A stretch of DNA of 64,000 bases from JAALLB01 sp964502215 (lineage in GTDB: Bacteria; Pseudomonadota; Alphaproteobacteria; Rhizobiales; Rhizobiaceae): positions 1 through 64,000 of the forward strand of contig CAZCUN010000010.1 of assembly GCA_964502215.1 (NCBI GenBank). The letters are read 5' to 3'. The notes beneath the pieces are model-generated. The model made no database searches and was not told where the DNA came from. It saw only the letters and a program-made list of their open reading frames with translations. Both the position numbers and the translations under genes were made by a program. Shown here one piece after another: positions 16,126 to 24,860 of the stretch (positions are counted from its first letter, which is position 1; each line of letters starts with the position of its first letter).

Positions 16126-17052
16126 ATGAGTAGATTTGATGATATGGAAGTTTTTGCAAAAGTTGTTGTTGTTGGCAGCATGTCTGGCGCGGCGCGTGAA
16201 ATGGGATATTCTCCTGCCGTTATTTCCAAACGCTTGCAAAGACTAGAAGAACGCCTTGGGACGCGCTTGCTCAATAGAACAACGAGACAAATTTCTCTTA
16301 CAGAAGCTGGTGAAGGGTATTACGACCGTGTTATTGCAATTCTAGCTGGTGTTGAAGATGCAGAAACCTTTGTAGGGCTTGGTTCTAGCGATGCTCGTGG
16401 GCAGTTAAAAATTTCAGGGCCTACCTCTTTTGGGCGAATGCACATCGCACCTAACCTGATAAAATTTATGAAAGCAAACCCAAACCTTACGCTTAATCTT
16501 GATTTGTCTGATCAATATGTCGATATCGTTTCAAGTGGAATTGATCTTGCTATTCGCATTGGGGAATTACCTGATTCAACTCTAGTTGCAAGAAAACTTG
16601 CACCTGTTCGACGTGTTTTATGTGCCACACCTAAATATCTGGAAAAGAACGGCACTCCAAAACGCATTGAAGATCTTGACCATCACGCACTTATCGCTCC
16701 TCATAATCAAGGGCCTTGGAAACTTGAAGGCAACGAAGGTACTGTTATTTATCGCCCTAATTCTACCTTGCTAACCAATTCATCAGAAGTTGTGCGGGAA
16801 ACTGTTGTTGCAGGTCTTGGTATTGCCCTTCGCTCGACTTGGGATGTGGGAGAAGAATTAAGTGATGGCAGTTTGCAGCGCGTACTGCCAGAATATTCTG
16901 CAACCAAAGGCCTTGGAATATATGCTGTTTACCCAAGTAGGAATTTTCTACCTGCAAAGGTAAGACTTTTCATAGATTATCTGGCAGAACTGTTTGGCCC
17001 TACGCCATATTGGGAACAAAAGAAAGAAGGTTCCAGTGAGCAAACCAATTGA
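16126..17052 (+). CDS. LysR-family transcriptional regulator
   Basis: A 308-aa regulator. The N-terminal winged helix-turn-helix reads AREMGYSPAVISKRLQRLEE and RLLNRTTRQISLTEAGE. The C-terminal effector-binding domain starts near residue 90 with LKISGPTSFGRMHIAP. The inducer is unknown. Its 3' end overlaps the next gene by 17 bp, so it is co-transcribed with the LutA-like gene and possibly with rsmE. LysR proteins usually regulate a divergent gene, but the upstream neighbour here is on the same strand. Confidence 0.93.
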   Translation: MSRFDDMEVFAKVVVVGSMSGAAREMGYSPAVISKRLQRLEERLGTRLLNRTTRQISLTEAGEGYYDRVIAILAGVEDAETFVGLGSSDARGQLKISGPTSFGRMHIAPNLIKFMKANPNLTLNLDLSDQYVDIVSSGIDLAIRIGELPDSTLVARKLAPVRRVLCATPKYLEKNGTPKRIEDLDHHALIAPHNQGPWKLEGNEGTVIYRPNSTLLTNSSEVVRETVVAGLGIALRSTWDVGEELSDGSLQRVLPEYSATKGLGIYAVYPSRNFLPAKVRLFIDYLAELFGPTPYWEQKKEGSSEQTN

Positions 17053-17578
17053 GGTCGGTCTGTTTCTTACCTGTCTGGTTGATACCTTCAGACCTAATGT
17101 TGGATTTGCTTCTTTAAAGCTACTTGAAGATGCAGGGTGTAAAGTTCATATCCCTATTGGCCAAACGTGTTGTGGGCAAACAGCATGGAATTTAAATGAT
17201 ATAGAAGATGCTCAATCAATGGCAATTGACGTTATAAAACACTTTGAACAATATGATTATATTGTTGCACCTTCACAGAATTGCACAACTATGTTGCGCG
17301 ATCATTACACTGTACTTTTTGCAAAAGACCCAACTTGGAAAACACGCGTCGAAGCTTTCTCAAAAAAGGTCTTTGAAATAACTGATTTTCTCAAAACAGT
17401 CATGCATTTGGATTTTGATAGTGAGACAAAAACTGATCTGGTTATTGGAAAGGACTTAGCCCCTTTATTGGACATTGCATCCAAATTAAAAAAGCAGGGC
17501 AGCGAAAAACAAGTTCGTCATATTACTGAAGTCATGGCAAATATGCTTGAAACGCCTAGTATTGGCAGAGGTTCATAA
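17036..17578 (+). CDS. LutA-like cysteine-rich protein lacking its second CCG module
   Basis: A 180-aa protein related to LutA/YkgE, the iron-sulfur subunit of the LutABC lactate-oxidising complex. The GTG start at 17036 follows AGAAGG by 5 bp. The first cysteine-rich module is intact: Cys13, Cys45-Cys46 in GQTCCGQ and Cys83 in SQNC. Full-length relatives of about 240-250 aa carry a second module with HDSC, CCGFGG and GDLGC. Here the sequence goes from the region after DFLKTVMHLDF (to residue 127) almost directly to LVIGKDLAPLLDIASKLK (from 135), which aligns with the end of the second module, with the last Cys replaced. About 60 residues are missing in frame. No lutB or lutC is nearby. It is either a remnant or a half-domain protein. 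Confidence 0.85.
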   Translation: MSKPIEVGLFLTCLVDTFRPNVGFASLKLLEDAGCKVHIPIGQTCCGQTAWNLNDIEDAQSMAIDVIKHFEQYDYIVAPSQNCTTMLRDHYTVLFAKDPTWKTRVEAFSKKVFEITDFLKTVMHLDFDSETKTDLVIGKDLAPLLDIASKLKKQGSEKQVRHITEVMANMLETPSIGRGS

Positions 17579-18187
17579 ATGTCACTTCAAAACCGTGTAA
17601 TGCCTGATATGAGAATTGTTGCTGAAAAGTGGCGTGGTGACTTTATGGGAAACCGAGGCGGGCGGATTCATGACCCTGAAACCAAAACACTTCTTAGTCG
17701 TAAATGGGCGTCAAAACGTTGGATTATCTGTGTTACAGAATTCAAACAACGCCAACGTGTTGTAATGGGTAAAAGCTATACAGAATTATTTTTTTTAGAC
17801 GAAGTAACAGCACTAGCTGCTGGTCACCGCCCTTGTTTTGAATGTCGTCGCAAAACTGCAAATGCTTATCTAAATGCATGGATTGAAGCGTTTGGCAAAC
17901 CTGAAAAGAGCATGGCAGATTCAATGGATAAGCAATTGCATCATGAACGTACTGCAAAAAACAGTACACTTTCCAAACAAGCGCTTTTAAGCTTGCCTAA
18001 TGGCTCGATGGTAAAAACTGGTGAAACTTGTTTTGCAAAACGCGATGGCGATTTTTTAAAATGGTCTGGAGACGGATACAAAAAATCTAACTTAACAAGC
18101 AGTGACGTTAGCTTATTAACACCGCCCTCAACGCTTGCTGTATTAAAACAAGGTTATAAACCGCAATGGCATAAGAGCGCACACTAA
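17579..18187 (+). CDS. Conserved protein of unknown function with GHRPCFECRR motif
   Basis: A 202-aa soluble protein. I recognise it as a conserved alphaproteobacterial family but know of no function. Well-conserved features are GNRGGRIHDPETKTLL at 24-39, WASKRWIICV at 43-52, the segment YTELFFLDEVTALAAGHRPC at 67-86, and FECRR at 87-91. The two closely spaced Cys in GHRPCFECRR resemble the zinc-binding GYRPCxxC segment of Ada-type proteins, so a metal or DNA-contact role is possible but is only an inference. It starts directly after the LutA-like stop and overlaps rsmE by 1 bp, so it is probably translated in the same operon. Confidence 0.8.
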   Translation: MSLQNRVMPDMRIVAEKWRGDFMGNRGGRIHDPETKTLLSRKWASKRWIICVTEFKQRQRVVMGKSYTELFFLDEVTALAAGHRPCFECRRKTANAYLNAWIEAFGKPEKSMADSMDKQLHHERTAKNSTLSKQALLSLPNGSMVKTGETCFAKRDGDFLKWSGDGYKKSNLTSSDVSLLTPPSTLAVLKQGYKPQWHKSAH

Positions 18188-18927
18188 TGGCAGTTCATGA
18201 TTTTAAATCTCAACGCCTATTTGTTGAAGAAGACATTATCTTGGATGCGCAGTTTGAAGCACGTCGTGAACAAGCCAATTATCTTCTTAATGTTTTGCGC
18301 ATGAAAGATGGCGATGGCATTTTGATCTTTAATGGTCGGGATGGAGAATGGCATGCAAAAATTGAAGTAAAAGGTCGTAAGAAGTGTAATCTTGTTCCGA
18401 ATGAACAAACCCGCACACAGCCCTCTTCACCCAGCTTGGTTTATTGCTTTGCGCCTCTAAAACAGGCGCGGCTAGATTATATGATCCAAAAGGCTGTCGA
18501 AATGGGTTCAGGTGTTTTGCAGCCCGTCTTAACTCAATATACGCAAGCAAAGAACATCAACGAAAAGCGTATTCATTCAAATGCGATTGAAGCGGTTGAA
18601 CAATGCGGCATTCTCACTCTTCCTGAGATAAGAGAGGCAATCCCTATTCATAAGCTGGCAAGTCAATTAGGTGAAGAATATCATCTAGTAATTTGTGATG
18701 AAGCTGCACATGATGAAAACCCAATAGAACTATTAAAGCTTAAGTCACCCAAAAAACTTGCTCTGCTAATTGGCCCTGAAGGCGGATTTAGTGATGAAGA
18801 GCGCAAACTGTTAAATGAAATACCAAACATCATAAAACTTGGTCTTGGGCCTAGGATTTTACGTGCTGATACAGCTGCCGTTGCAGCTCTGGCTATTTTG
18901 CAAGCGCATGTTGGAGATTGGTATTAA
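18187..18927 (+). CDS. rsmE: 16S rRNA (uracil1498-N3)-methyltransferase
   Basis: Methylates N3 of U1498 in the 30S decoding region using S-adenosylmethionine. A 246-aa SPOUT methyltransferase. The knotted cofactor site is visible as LALLIGPEGGFSDEE near residues 194-208 and LGLGPRILRADTAAVAAL near residues 219-236. The N-terminal PUA-like part begins RLFVEEDI. It overlaps the preceding unknown gene by 1 bp and lies 110 bp before gshA, an order (rsmE then gshA) that I recall as common in Rhizobiales. Confidence 0.95.
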   Translation: MAVHDFKSQRLFVEEDIILDAQFEARREQANYLLNVLRMKDGDGILIFNGRDGEWHAKIEVKGRKKCNLVPNEQTRTQPSSPSLVYCFAPLKQARLDYMIQKAVEMGSGVLQPVLTQYTQAKNINEKRIHSNAIEAVEQCGILTLPEIREAIPIHKLASQLGEEYHLVICDEAAHDENPIELLKLKSPKKLALLIGPEGGFSDEERKLLNEIPNIIKLGLGPRILRADTAAVAALAILQAHVGDWY

Positions 18928-19037
18928 ACCTATCGCACGAAAATAGTGAACAACTGTTATGCATTATTTTATTGCGAACATGCCCCACTTTCGGCTAGCA
19001 CAATATTAGATAAAAAGACTTTTAAGAAAGTTCCTTC

Positions 19038-20411
19038 ATGGCGCGCGATACTACTGATAACAGACCTATTGAAAATCACTCTGAACTTGTCGAGTGGTTG
19101 TCCGTTGGCTGCAAGCCAAAATCTGATTGGCGCATAGGTACGGAGCATGAAAAATTTGGGTTTTGTGCAAAGAACCTTACCCCCGTTCCATATGAAGGCG
19201 AAAATGGCATCAAGGCCATTCTCCTAGCCATGAAAGAAAAGCTTGGTTGGGAAGCGATTGAAGACGAAGGCAATATCATTGGCCTTTATAGCGAAAAAGG
19301 GGGTGGTGCGATCTCACTTGAACCAGGGGGGCAGTTTGAACTATCTGGTGCGCCACTTGAGACCATCCACCAAACTTGTCGCGAGTCTAATCAGCACTTG
19401 GCGCAGGTAAAAGAAATTTCACAAGAAATGGGTATAGGATTTTTAGGACTGGGTGCGTCACCTGTTTGGACATTTGAAGAAACGCCCATGATGCCTAAGA
19501 GCCGTTATAATATCATGAAAAACTACATGCCAAAGGTGGGCAACCAAGGGCATGACATGATGTTCCGCACTTGTACCATTCAGGTTAATCTTGATTTTTC
19601 TGATGAGCGCGACATGGTGCGTAAGATGCAAACTTCATTGAAGTTGCAATCTACAGCATCAGCGCTTTTTGCAAATTCACCTTTTACGCATTCAAAGCCA
19701 AATGGCTTATTGTCTTGGCGAAGCGATATTTGGCGCGATGTTGATAATCAGCGTGGTGGCTATCATCCGTTCATGCTGGAAGATGATTTCAGTTTTGATA
19801 AATACGCAGAATGGGGTTTGGACATCCCGATGTATTTCATTATTCGCGATGGAAAATACATTGACTGCACCCACATCACATTCCGTCAATTTATGGATGG
19901 TGCATTAAAAGGCGAGATTGATGATCCTGTTGCCAACATTGGCGACTGGGGCAATCATATGTCGACGCTTTTCCCTGATGTACGTCTGAAACATTTTCTG
20001 GAAATGCGCGGAGCAGACGGTGGACCATGGCAAGATATCTGCGCACTACCAGCTTTTTGGGTCGGGCTTTTATATTCAGATGACGCACTGACTGCTGCTG
20101 AGGAATTGGTAAAAGACTGGACACCAGACATGGTTGGTAACTTACGCGATGAAGTTCCTGCAAAAGCTCTAAATGCTGAGATTAACGGCAAGAAGCTGAT
20201 TGATTATGCCAAAGAAGCAATAGACATTTCACGGCAGGGTCTTGTTGAAAGAGCCAATATGAATTTTGAAAATTTCGATGAGAGCATCTTTCTCATACCG
20301 TTACAGGATACGATTGCACTGGGCAAAACACCAGCGGAACGCATGCTTGATAAATATAACGGTGTTTGGGAGAAAGATATCTCAAAGGTATTTAATGAGT
20401 ATGCCTATTAA
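19038..20411 (+). CDS. gshA: Glutamate--cysteine ligase, plant/alphaproteobacterial type
   Basis: Joins glutamate and cysteine with ATP, the first step of glutathione synthesis. A 457-aa member of the GCS2 type found in plants and alphaproteobacteria. Recognised segments: WRIGTEHEKFGF near residue 31, GGGAISLEPGGQFELSGAPL near residue 88, FRTCTIQVNLDFSDERDMVR near residue 175, and the C-terminal region LDKYNGVWEKDISKVF. It converges on the PilZ-like gene with a 4-bp 3' overlap. No gshB is in the window. Confidence 0.95.
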   Translation: MARDTTDNRPIENHSELVEWLSVGCKPKSDWRIGTEHEKFGFCAKNLTPVPYEGENGIKAILLAMKEKLGWEAIEDEGNIIGLYSEKGGGAISLEPGGQFELSGAPLETIHQTCRESNQHLAQVKEISQEMGIGFLGLGASPVWTFEETPMMPKSRYNIMKNYMPKVGNQGHDMMFRTCTIQVNLDFSDERDMVRKMQTSLKLQSTASALFANSPFTHSKPNGLLSWRSDIWRDVDNQRGGYHPFMLEDDFSFDKYAEWGLDIPMYFIIRDGKYIDCTHITFRQFMDGALKGEIDDPVANIGDWGNHMSTLFPDVRLKHFLEMRGADGGPWQDICALPAFWVGLLYSDDALTAAEELVKDWTPDMVGNLRDEVPAKALNAEINGKKLIDYAKEAIDISRQGLVERANMNFENFDESIFLIPLQDTIALGKTPAERMLDKYNGVWEKDISKVFNEYAY

Positions 20412-20731
20412 GCAATAGCTGAACGATAGCGAACGCCCTGCTCTACTTCTGTAAATTCAACCTGAATATTACTACCTTTACGCGCAATAACACGGCACAT
20501 GGTGCGAATGCTGTCAGGCTCAATGTAAAGTGTGAAGTTTGATGGTAGACCCATCCAACCACTCATTGTTAGGGTTGCATTTTCTTCTGTGAAGTTTTTA
20601 ACGCTGCAGTGTACGGGGCTACTGTCTGCACTAAAAAGAACTCTGCCGACTCTAGGCAGTCGTTTGTTTAATTGGTTTCTATTCCTAGTTGGTTTTTTCT
20701 GTGTAATCGTTTCAGTCGCGCCAATAATCAT
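20408..20731 (-). CDS. Small PilZ-domain-like protein
   Basis: A 107-aa protein that looks like a stand-alone PilZ domain, a cyclic di-GMP-binding fold. Basic residues precede the barrel (RNRNQLNKRLPR), followed by CSVKNFTEENATLTMSGWMG, where classical PilZ proteins have a D/NxSxxG motif; here it is only approximate. VEFTEVEQGVRYR ends the barrel. Binding of cyclic di-GMP is therefore uncertain. The gene is convergent with gshA and overlaps it by 4 bp. Confidence 0.65.
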   Translation of the reverse strand: MIIGATETITQKKPTRNRNQLNKRLPRVGRVLFSADSSPVHCSVKNFTEENATLTMSGWMGLPSNFTLYIEPDSIRTMCRVIARKGSNIQVEFTEVEQGVRYRSAIA

Positions 20732-21005
20732 TAATTAAACCTGCTTGCCCATCATAATTGTGTAGATCATTTCTACCCTCTAAAAATAATACGAATAGGG
20801 TTAATGTAGAATTAAATGCCAAGAATTATTCAAACAATTAAAGAAAACAGGGCTCTATTAGTGATTATAAGCATGTGTGAACCAGCATTTATTTGACTTT
20901 TTGATGTTAAAATTCGTTTAGCAAAAAAATGACTAATTTGATTCATTGTTGAGAAACTTAACAATGGCATTGTTTTTTGAACATTAACTCAGGGTCAAAA
21001 TATCA

Positions 21006-21776
21006 ATGAGCAACACCGCATTAGAAGTTTCAAACCTGTCAAAAACCTTTGATAGGCCAGCCGTTAATAACTTATCTTTTTCTGTTAATGGGGGTGAGTT
21101 TTATTCGCTTCTTGGACCTAATGGCGCTGGAAAGACAACTTCGCTTCGAATGGTTGCGGGTCTTCTTCAAGCAGATAGCGGCAGTATTAATGTTTTTGGT
21201 GAAAGCGCTTTAACAAACCCTATTGGCGTTAAACGCATGATGGCTTGGGTACCTGATGAACCGATGATCTATGATCGTCTAACCCCTCTAGAGTATCTTG
21301 AATTTGTTGCAGGTCTTTGGGAAGTCGAAAGCGCACAGGCACGTAGGAACTCTGAAGAACTTCTCGATTGGTTAGCTTTAGCACCCCATGCGCATGAAAG
21401 ATGTGAAGGGTTTTCAAAAGGTATGCGCCAAAAGGTGGCTCTTGCAGGAGCGCTTGTGCATGATCCTCGTCTTATTATTTTAGATGAACCTCTTACTGGT
21501 CTTGATGCAGGATCAGCGCGTCTTGTTAAAGATGTGCTTTTGGCGCGTATTGAAAAAGGGTGCTCGGTGATCATGACAACCCATATTCTTGAAGTTGCAG
21601 AACGTATGGCAGAACGCATTGGTGTTATCTCAAAGGGACGTTTAATCGCGGAGGGTAGCCTTGAAAGTTTACGTAACCAAACAGGCGATAAAGCAAATAG
21701 CCTTGAAGAGATTTTCCTTGAATTGGTTGAAGATGACAATGAAATGAGCAATCAACTTTCAGGACAAGCCGCATGA
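21006..21776 (+). CDS. ABC transporter ATP-binding protein
   Basis: A 256-aa ATPase of an exporter-type ABC system. Walker A GPNGAGKT at 37-44, signature FSKGMRQKVALAGAL near residue 139, Walker B LIILDEPLTGLD near residue 155, and the switch His in TTHILEVAERMAERIG. It overlaps the permease gene by 4 bp and so forms a unit with it. The substrate is unknown. About 270 bp of AT-rich DNA upstream holds the promoter; it also has a small AACAAT/ATTGTT hairpin with a short T run near 20960 that I do not count as a terminator. Confidence 0.93.
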   Translation: MSNTALEVSNLSKTFDRPAVNNLSFSVNGGEFYSLLGPNGAGKTTSLRMVAGLLQADSGSINVFGESALTNPIGVKRMMAWVPDEPMIYDRLTPLEYLEFVAGLWEVESAQARRNSEELLDWLALAPHAHERCEGFSKGMRQKVALAGALVHDPRLIILDEPLTGLDAGSARLVKDVLLARIEKGCSVIMTTHILEVAERMAERIGVISKGRLIAEGSLESLRNQTGDKANSLEEIFLELVEDDNEMSNQLSGQAA

Positions 21777-23320
21777 GTTTTGCAAATCCAACAGTCGGGT
21801 CTTTAAGCTGGTTTGCTAGGCACGAGTTTAATCTATCTTGGCGGGACTTTGTTCGCATGATGAGTGCGGGGAAACCTGGTCGCGAAAAAGCTGTGATGAT
21901 ATTTATTGGCATTGCCGTCTTAGTTATTCATGCGATTGCCTATGCGATTATTGTTCCAAAAATTCAAAATGGCCTTGTGATTGATAAGAGCTTGATGGCA
22001 ATTGTCAGCGGCAGCATTATATTGACGCTTTCACTTATGATGTCGCAAGCACTTGAATTAGTAACGCGGGTTTTTTATTCGCGTTCAGACTTGGATTTAA
22101 TTCTATCCTCTCCAACGTCAGCCAAGAAAGTTTTCGCCATTCGCATTGGAGCGATTGCAACCTCTACCGCAATGTTATCCTTATTGTTGTTTGGCGCAGC
22201 TATTAACATCCTTGCAATATTTGATAATATTTTATGGTTATCAGCTTACTTGGTTGTCTTAGCATGCGGTGCGCTTTCAACAGCTGCATCCCTTGGCATT
22301 ACCGTTTTGATGTTCAAAACATTAGGTGCGAAACGAACCCGTTTAATCTCACAAATCATTGCTGCAATTGTTGGTGCTGGCTTTATTATTGGCGTTCAAC
22401 TAGCCGCAATTTCATCGCTAGGAACATTATCGAGATTTGAGTTTCTTTCTTCACAAATGGTTGCCAACCTTGTCCCGGCGCTTGATAGTTTTTTATGGAC
22501 GCCTGCCTATGCGGTGATGGGATATTTGGGTTCTTTATTGTTAGTACTTGGGGCTTGTTTTGGGCTTTTGCTGCTTTCCATCTTTGGTTTTGCAGGGAAG
22601 TTTGGTGAGTATGTTATTACTGCTGCTGGCGTTAGTCAGACAAAACAAATCAGTAAGCCAAAAAAATCAAACTTCAAGATGCGTAGCATTGCTTCTACTT
22701 TGAGGCACAAAGAATGGCGCTTATTACTTCGTGACCATTGGTTGTTATCACAAACCTTAATGCAGATTTTATATCTAATACCGCCAGCCTTCATGCTATG
22801 GCAAAATTTTGGTGAGGCAAGCTCGATTGGTATAGTCGTTATTCCTGTTCTTGTTATGGCTACTGGCCAACTTTCTGGTGGCCTTGCTTGGCTTGCTATT
22901 TCTGGAGAAGATGCCCCACAACTGGTTGAGACTGCTCCTGTAGCAAAAGGGGCTGTAATCAGAGCTAAGACAGAAGCGGTACTTGGTGCTATTGGCATTA
23001 TTGCATTACCTATCATTATATTGATGGCGATAATGGATTTAAAAATGGCAGTGATTGCAGCTATCGGCATTGCTTGCGCGACTATCTCTGCAACCATGAT
23101 ACAGCTTTGGTTTAGAAGTCAGGCAAAGCGGTCAAATTTCCGTCGTCGTCAAACTTCATCAAAAGTTGCAACTTTATCTGAAGCATTTTCTTCGATTATG
23201 TGGGCAGGCTGTGCGGCTATGTTTGCTGGTGGCTTATGGCAGTTTGCAATTGTTGCAGCGCTTCTTGCACTGGGTGTTCTGTGGATAGCTAGAAGTTTTC
23301 GCCCACAACAAGAAATTTGA
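21773..23320 (+). CDS. ABC transporter permease
   Basis: A 515-aa polytopic membrane protein with about 10-12 hydrophobic segments in two clusters (about residues 40-290 and 330-510) separated by a basic cytoplasmic stretch near 300-320 (QTKQISKPKKSNFKMR). It pairs with the ATPase encoded just upstream. I recognise it only as an exporter-type permease without a periplasmic binding protein; the substrate cannot be read from the sequence. Export of a lipid, peptide or drug-like compound is possible. Confidence 0.85.
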   Translation: MSFANPTVGSLSWFARHEFNLSWRDFVRMMSAGKPGREKAVMIFIGIAVLVIHAIAYAIIVPKIQNGLVIDKSLMAIVSGSIILTLSLMMSQALELVTRVFYSRSDLDLILSSPTSAKKVFAIRIGAIATSTAMLSLLLFGAAINILAIFDNILWLSAYLVVLACGALSTAASLGITVLMFKTLGAKRTRLISQIIAAIVGAGFIIGVQLAAISSLGTLSRFEFLSSQMVANLVPALDSFLWTPAYAVMGYLGSLLLVLGACFGLLLLSIFGFAGKFGEYVITAAGVSQTKQISKPKKSNFKMRSIASTLRHKEWRLLLRDHWLLSQTLMQILYLIPPAFMLWQNFGEASSIGIVVIPVLVMATGQLSGGLAWLAISGEDAPQLVETAPVAKGAVIRAKTEAVLGAIGIIALPIIILMAIMDLKMAVIAAIGIACATISATMIQLWFRSQAKRSNFRRRQTSSKVATLSEAFSSIMWAGCAAMFAGGLWQFAIVAALLALGVLWIARSFRPQQEI

Positions 23321-23358
23321 TTGATTACGTTTCATCCAATCTTTGCTAAAAGAGTTGG

Positions 23359-24852
23359 ATGAACACTTATTCGGACACAGGTAACGCCAAATCTAACCAG
23401 ACTGAATATACAGTCACAGAAATTTCTTCATCGCTCAAAAAGACGGTTGAAGAGAGATTTGGCTACGTGCGTATTCGTGGTGAAATTACTGGCTTTCGTG
23501 GCGCGCATTCTTCTGGGCATTGTTATTTCGCACTCAAAGATGACCGTGCAAGAATTGAAGCTGTAATCTGGAAAGGTGTTGCAAATAGACTTAAGCATTT
23601 TCCAGAAGAAGGCCTTGAGGTTATTGCTTCAGGTAAACTTACAACTTATCCAGGATCATCTAAATATCAGGTTGTAATTGATAATCTTGAGCCAGCAGGT
23701 GCTGGTGCTTTGATGGCGCTTTTACAAGAGCGAAAAGCTAAGCTAGAAGCTGAGGGGCTTTTTGCACAAGAGCGTAAGCAACTGCTTCCCTATATGCCAC
23801 AAAAAATTGGCGTTATTACATCTCCAACTGGTGCAGTAATTCGCGATGTTCTGCATCGTATTTCTGATCGGTTTCCTCTTCATGTAATAGTCTGGCCTGT
23901 TCGGGTGCAGGGTGAAACGACAGGTGTTGAAGTTAGCAATGCTATCAATGGTTTTAATGCCATGGAAGATAAGCCTGACCTTATTATTGTGGCGCGTGGT
24001 GGTGGCTCTATTGAAGACCTTTGGGGGTTTAATGATGAGATTGTTGTACGTGCTGCTGCCAATTCAGACATTCCGCTTATCTCTGCTGTTGGTCATGAAA
24101 CCGACTGGACGCTGATTGATCTTGCTGCAGATGTTCGTGCACCAACACCAACAGGTGCCGCAGAACTTGCTATTCCAGTTAAAGCAGAACTAGAGGCAAC
24201 AGTTGTAAGTTTTAAAGCAAGGTTGCAAACTGCCCTAACCAGACAATTTGAAAAAGCGCGAAGTACACTTTTAGCAGCAGAACGCGGCCTTGCTTCTCCT
24301 GATATGTTGCTGGCTTTGCCTAGGCGTCGTTTAGATGAGGCTACTGGGCGTCTTGGTCGTGGACTTGATTTGGCAACCCGGCGTAAGCGAACAAATTATG
24401 AAAGCATTGCTGGTCGTTTATCGCATCGTGGATTACACGCCTCAATTGAACGCAATAAAGACAGATTACAAGCGTTAGGCAGACGCGCAAGTACGGCTCA
24501 TTTAAATAAAGTTCAGTCCACAAATAGACTTATAACAGAACTTGAAAGGCGTAATCTTAGCGCATTTCAATCTGCTGTTTTCAAAACAAAAGCGCGCTAT
24601 GATCAAGCAAACCGCTTACTTGGAAGCTTGTCTTATAAAAGCGTTTTAGAACGCGGGTTTGCCGTCGTTAGAAATGCAAAAGATGCGCCTATTGCATCCG
24701 TCAGTAATATAAAATCTGGCGACGCTTTTAGTTTAGAATTAAAAGATGGACGCATTGCGGGCGTTGCTACTGGTGGCGATTTAAAACCACCAGCTGCCAA
24801 GAAACCTGCACAGCACCCAAAAGATAAAACCTCGCAAGGTGACCTTTTTTAA
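23359..24852 (+). CDS. xseA: Exodeoxyribonuclease VII large subunit
   Basis: The large subunit of the single-strand-specific exonuclease VII, acting in mismatch and damage repair with XseB. At 497 aa it has the N-terminal OB fold (TVTEISSSLKKTVEERFGYV, then GEITGFRGAHSSGHCYFALK), the catalytic core (KIGVITSPTGAVIRDVLHRI, then ARGGGSIEDLWGFNDE and SAVGHETDWTLIDLAADVRA), and a long helical C-terminal arm rich in Arg and Lys. The C-terminus GDLF is typical of the rhizobial proteins as I recall them. xseB is not in the window. The stop codon lies inside a small GACCTT/AAGGTC hairpin, 8 bp from the convergent HlyD gene. Confidence 0.96.
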   Translation: MNTYSDTGNAKSNQTEYTVTEISSSLKKTVEERFGYVRIRGEITGFRGAHSSGHCYFALKDDRARIEAVIWKGVANRLKHFPEEGLEVIASGKLTTYPGSSKYQVVIDNLEPAGAGALMALLQERKAKLEAEGLFAQERKQLLPYMPQKIGVITSPTGAVIRDVLHRISDRFPLHVIVWPVRVQGETTGVEVSNAINGFNAMEDKPDLIIVARGGGSIEDLWGFNDEIVVRAAANSDIPLISAVGHETDWTLIDLAADVRAPTPTGAAELAIPVKAELEATVVSFKARLQTALTRQFEKARSTLLAAERGLASPDMLLALPRRRLDEATGRLGRGLDLATRRKRTNYESIAGRLSHRGLHASIERNKDRLQALGRRASTAHLNKVQSTNRLITELERRNLSAFQSAVFKTKARYDQANRLLGSLSYKSVLERGFAVVRNAKDAPIASVSNIKSGDAFSLELKDGRIAGVATGGDLKPPAAKKPAQHPKDKTSQGDLF

Positions 24853-24860
24853 GGTCGGAT

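Noticed and set aside
20959..20979. AACAAT/ATTGTT hairpin followed by T residues
   Set aside because: The stem is short and AT-only-like, and it lies just before the start of the ABC gene where no transcript should end.
24841..24856. GACCTT/AAGGTC hairpin over the xseA stop
   Set aside because: Perfect 6-bp stem but no T tract on either side after it; too weak to call a terminator between the convergent genes.
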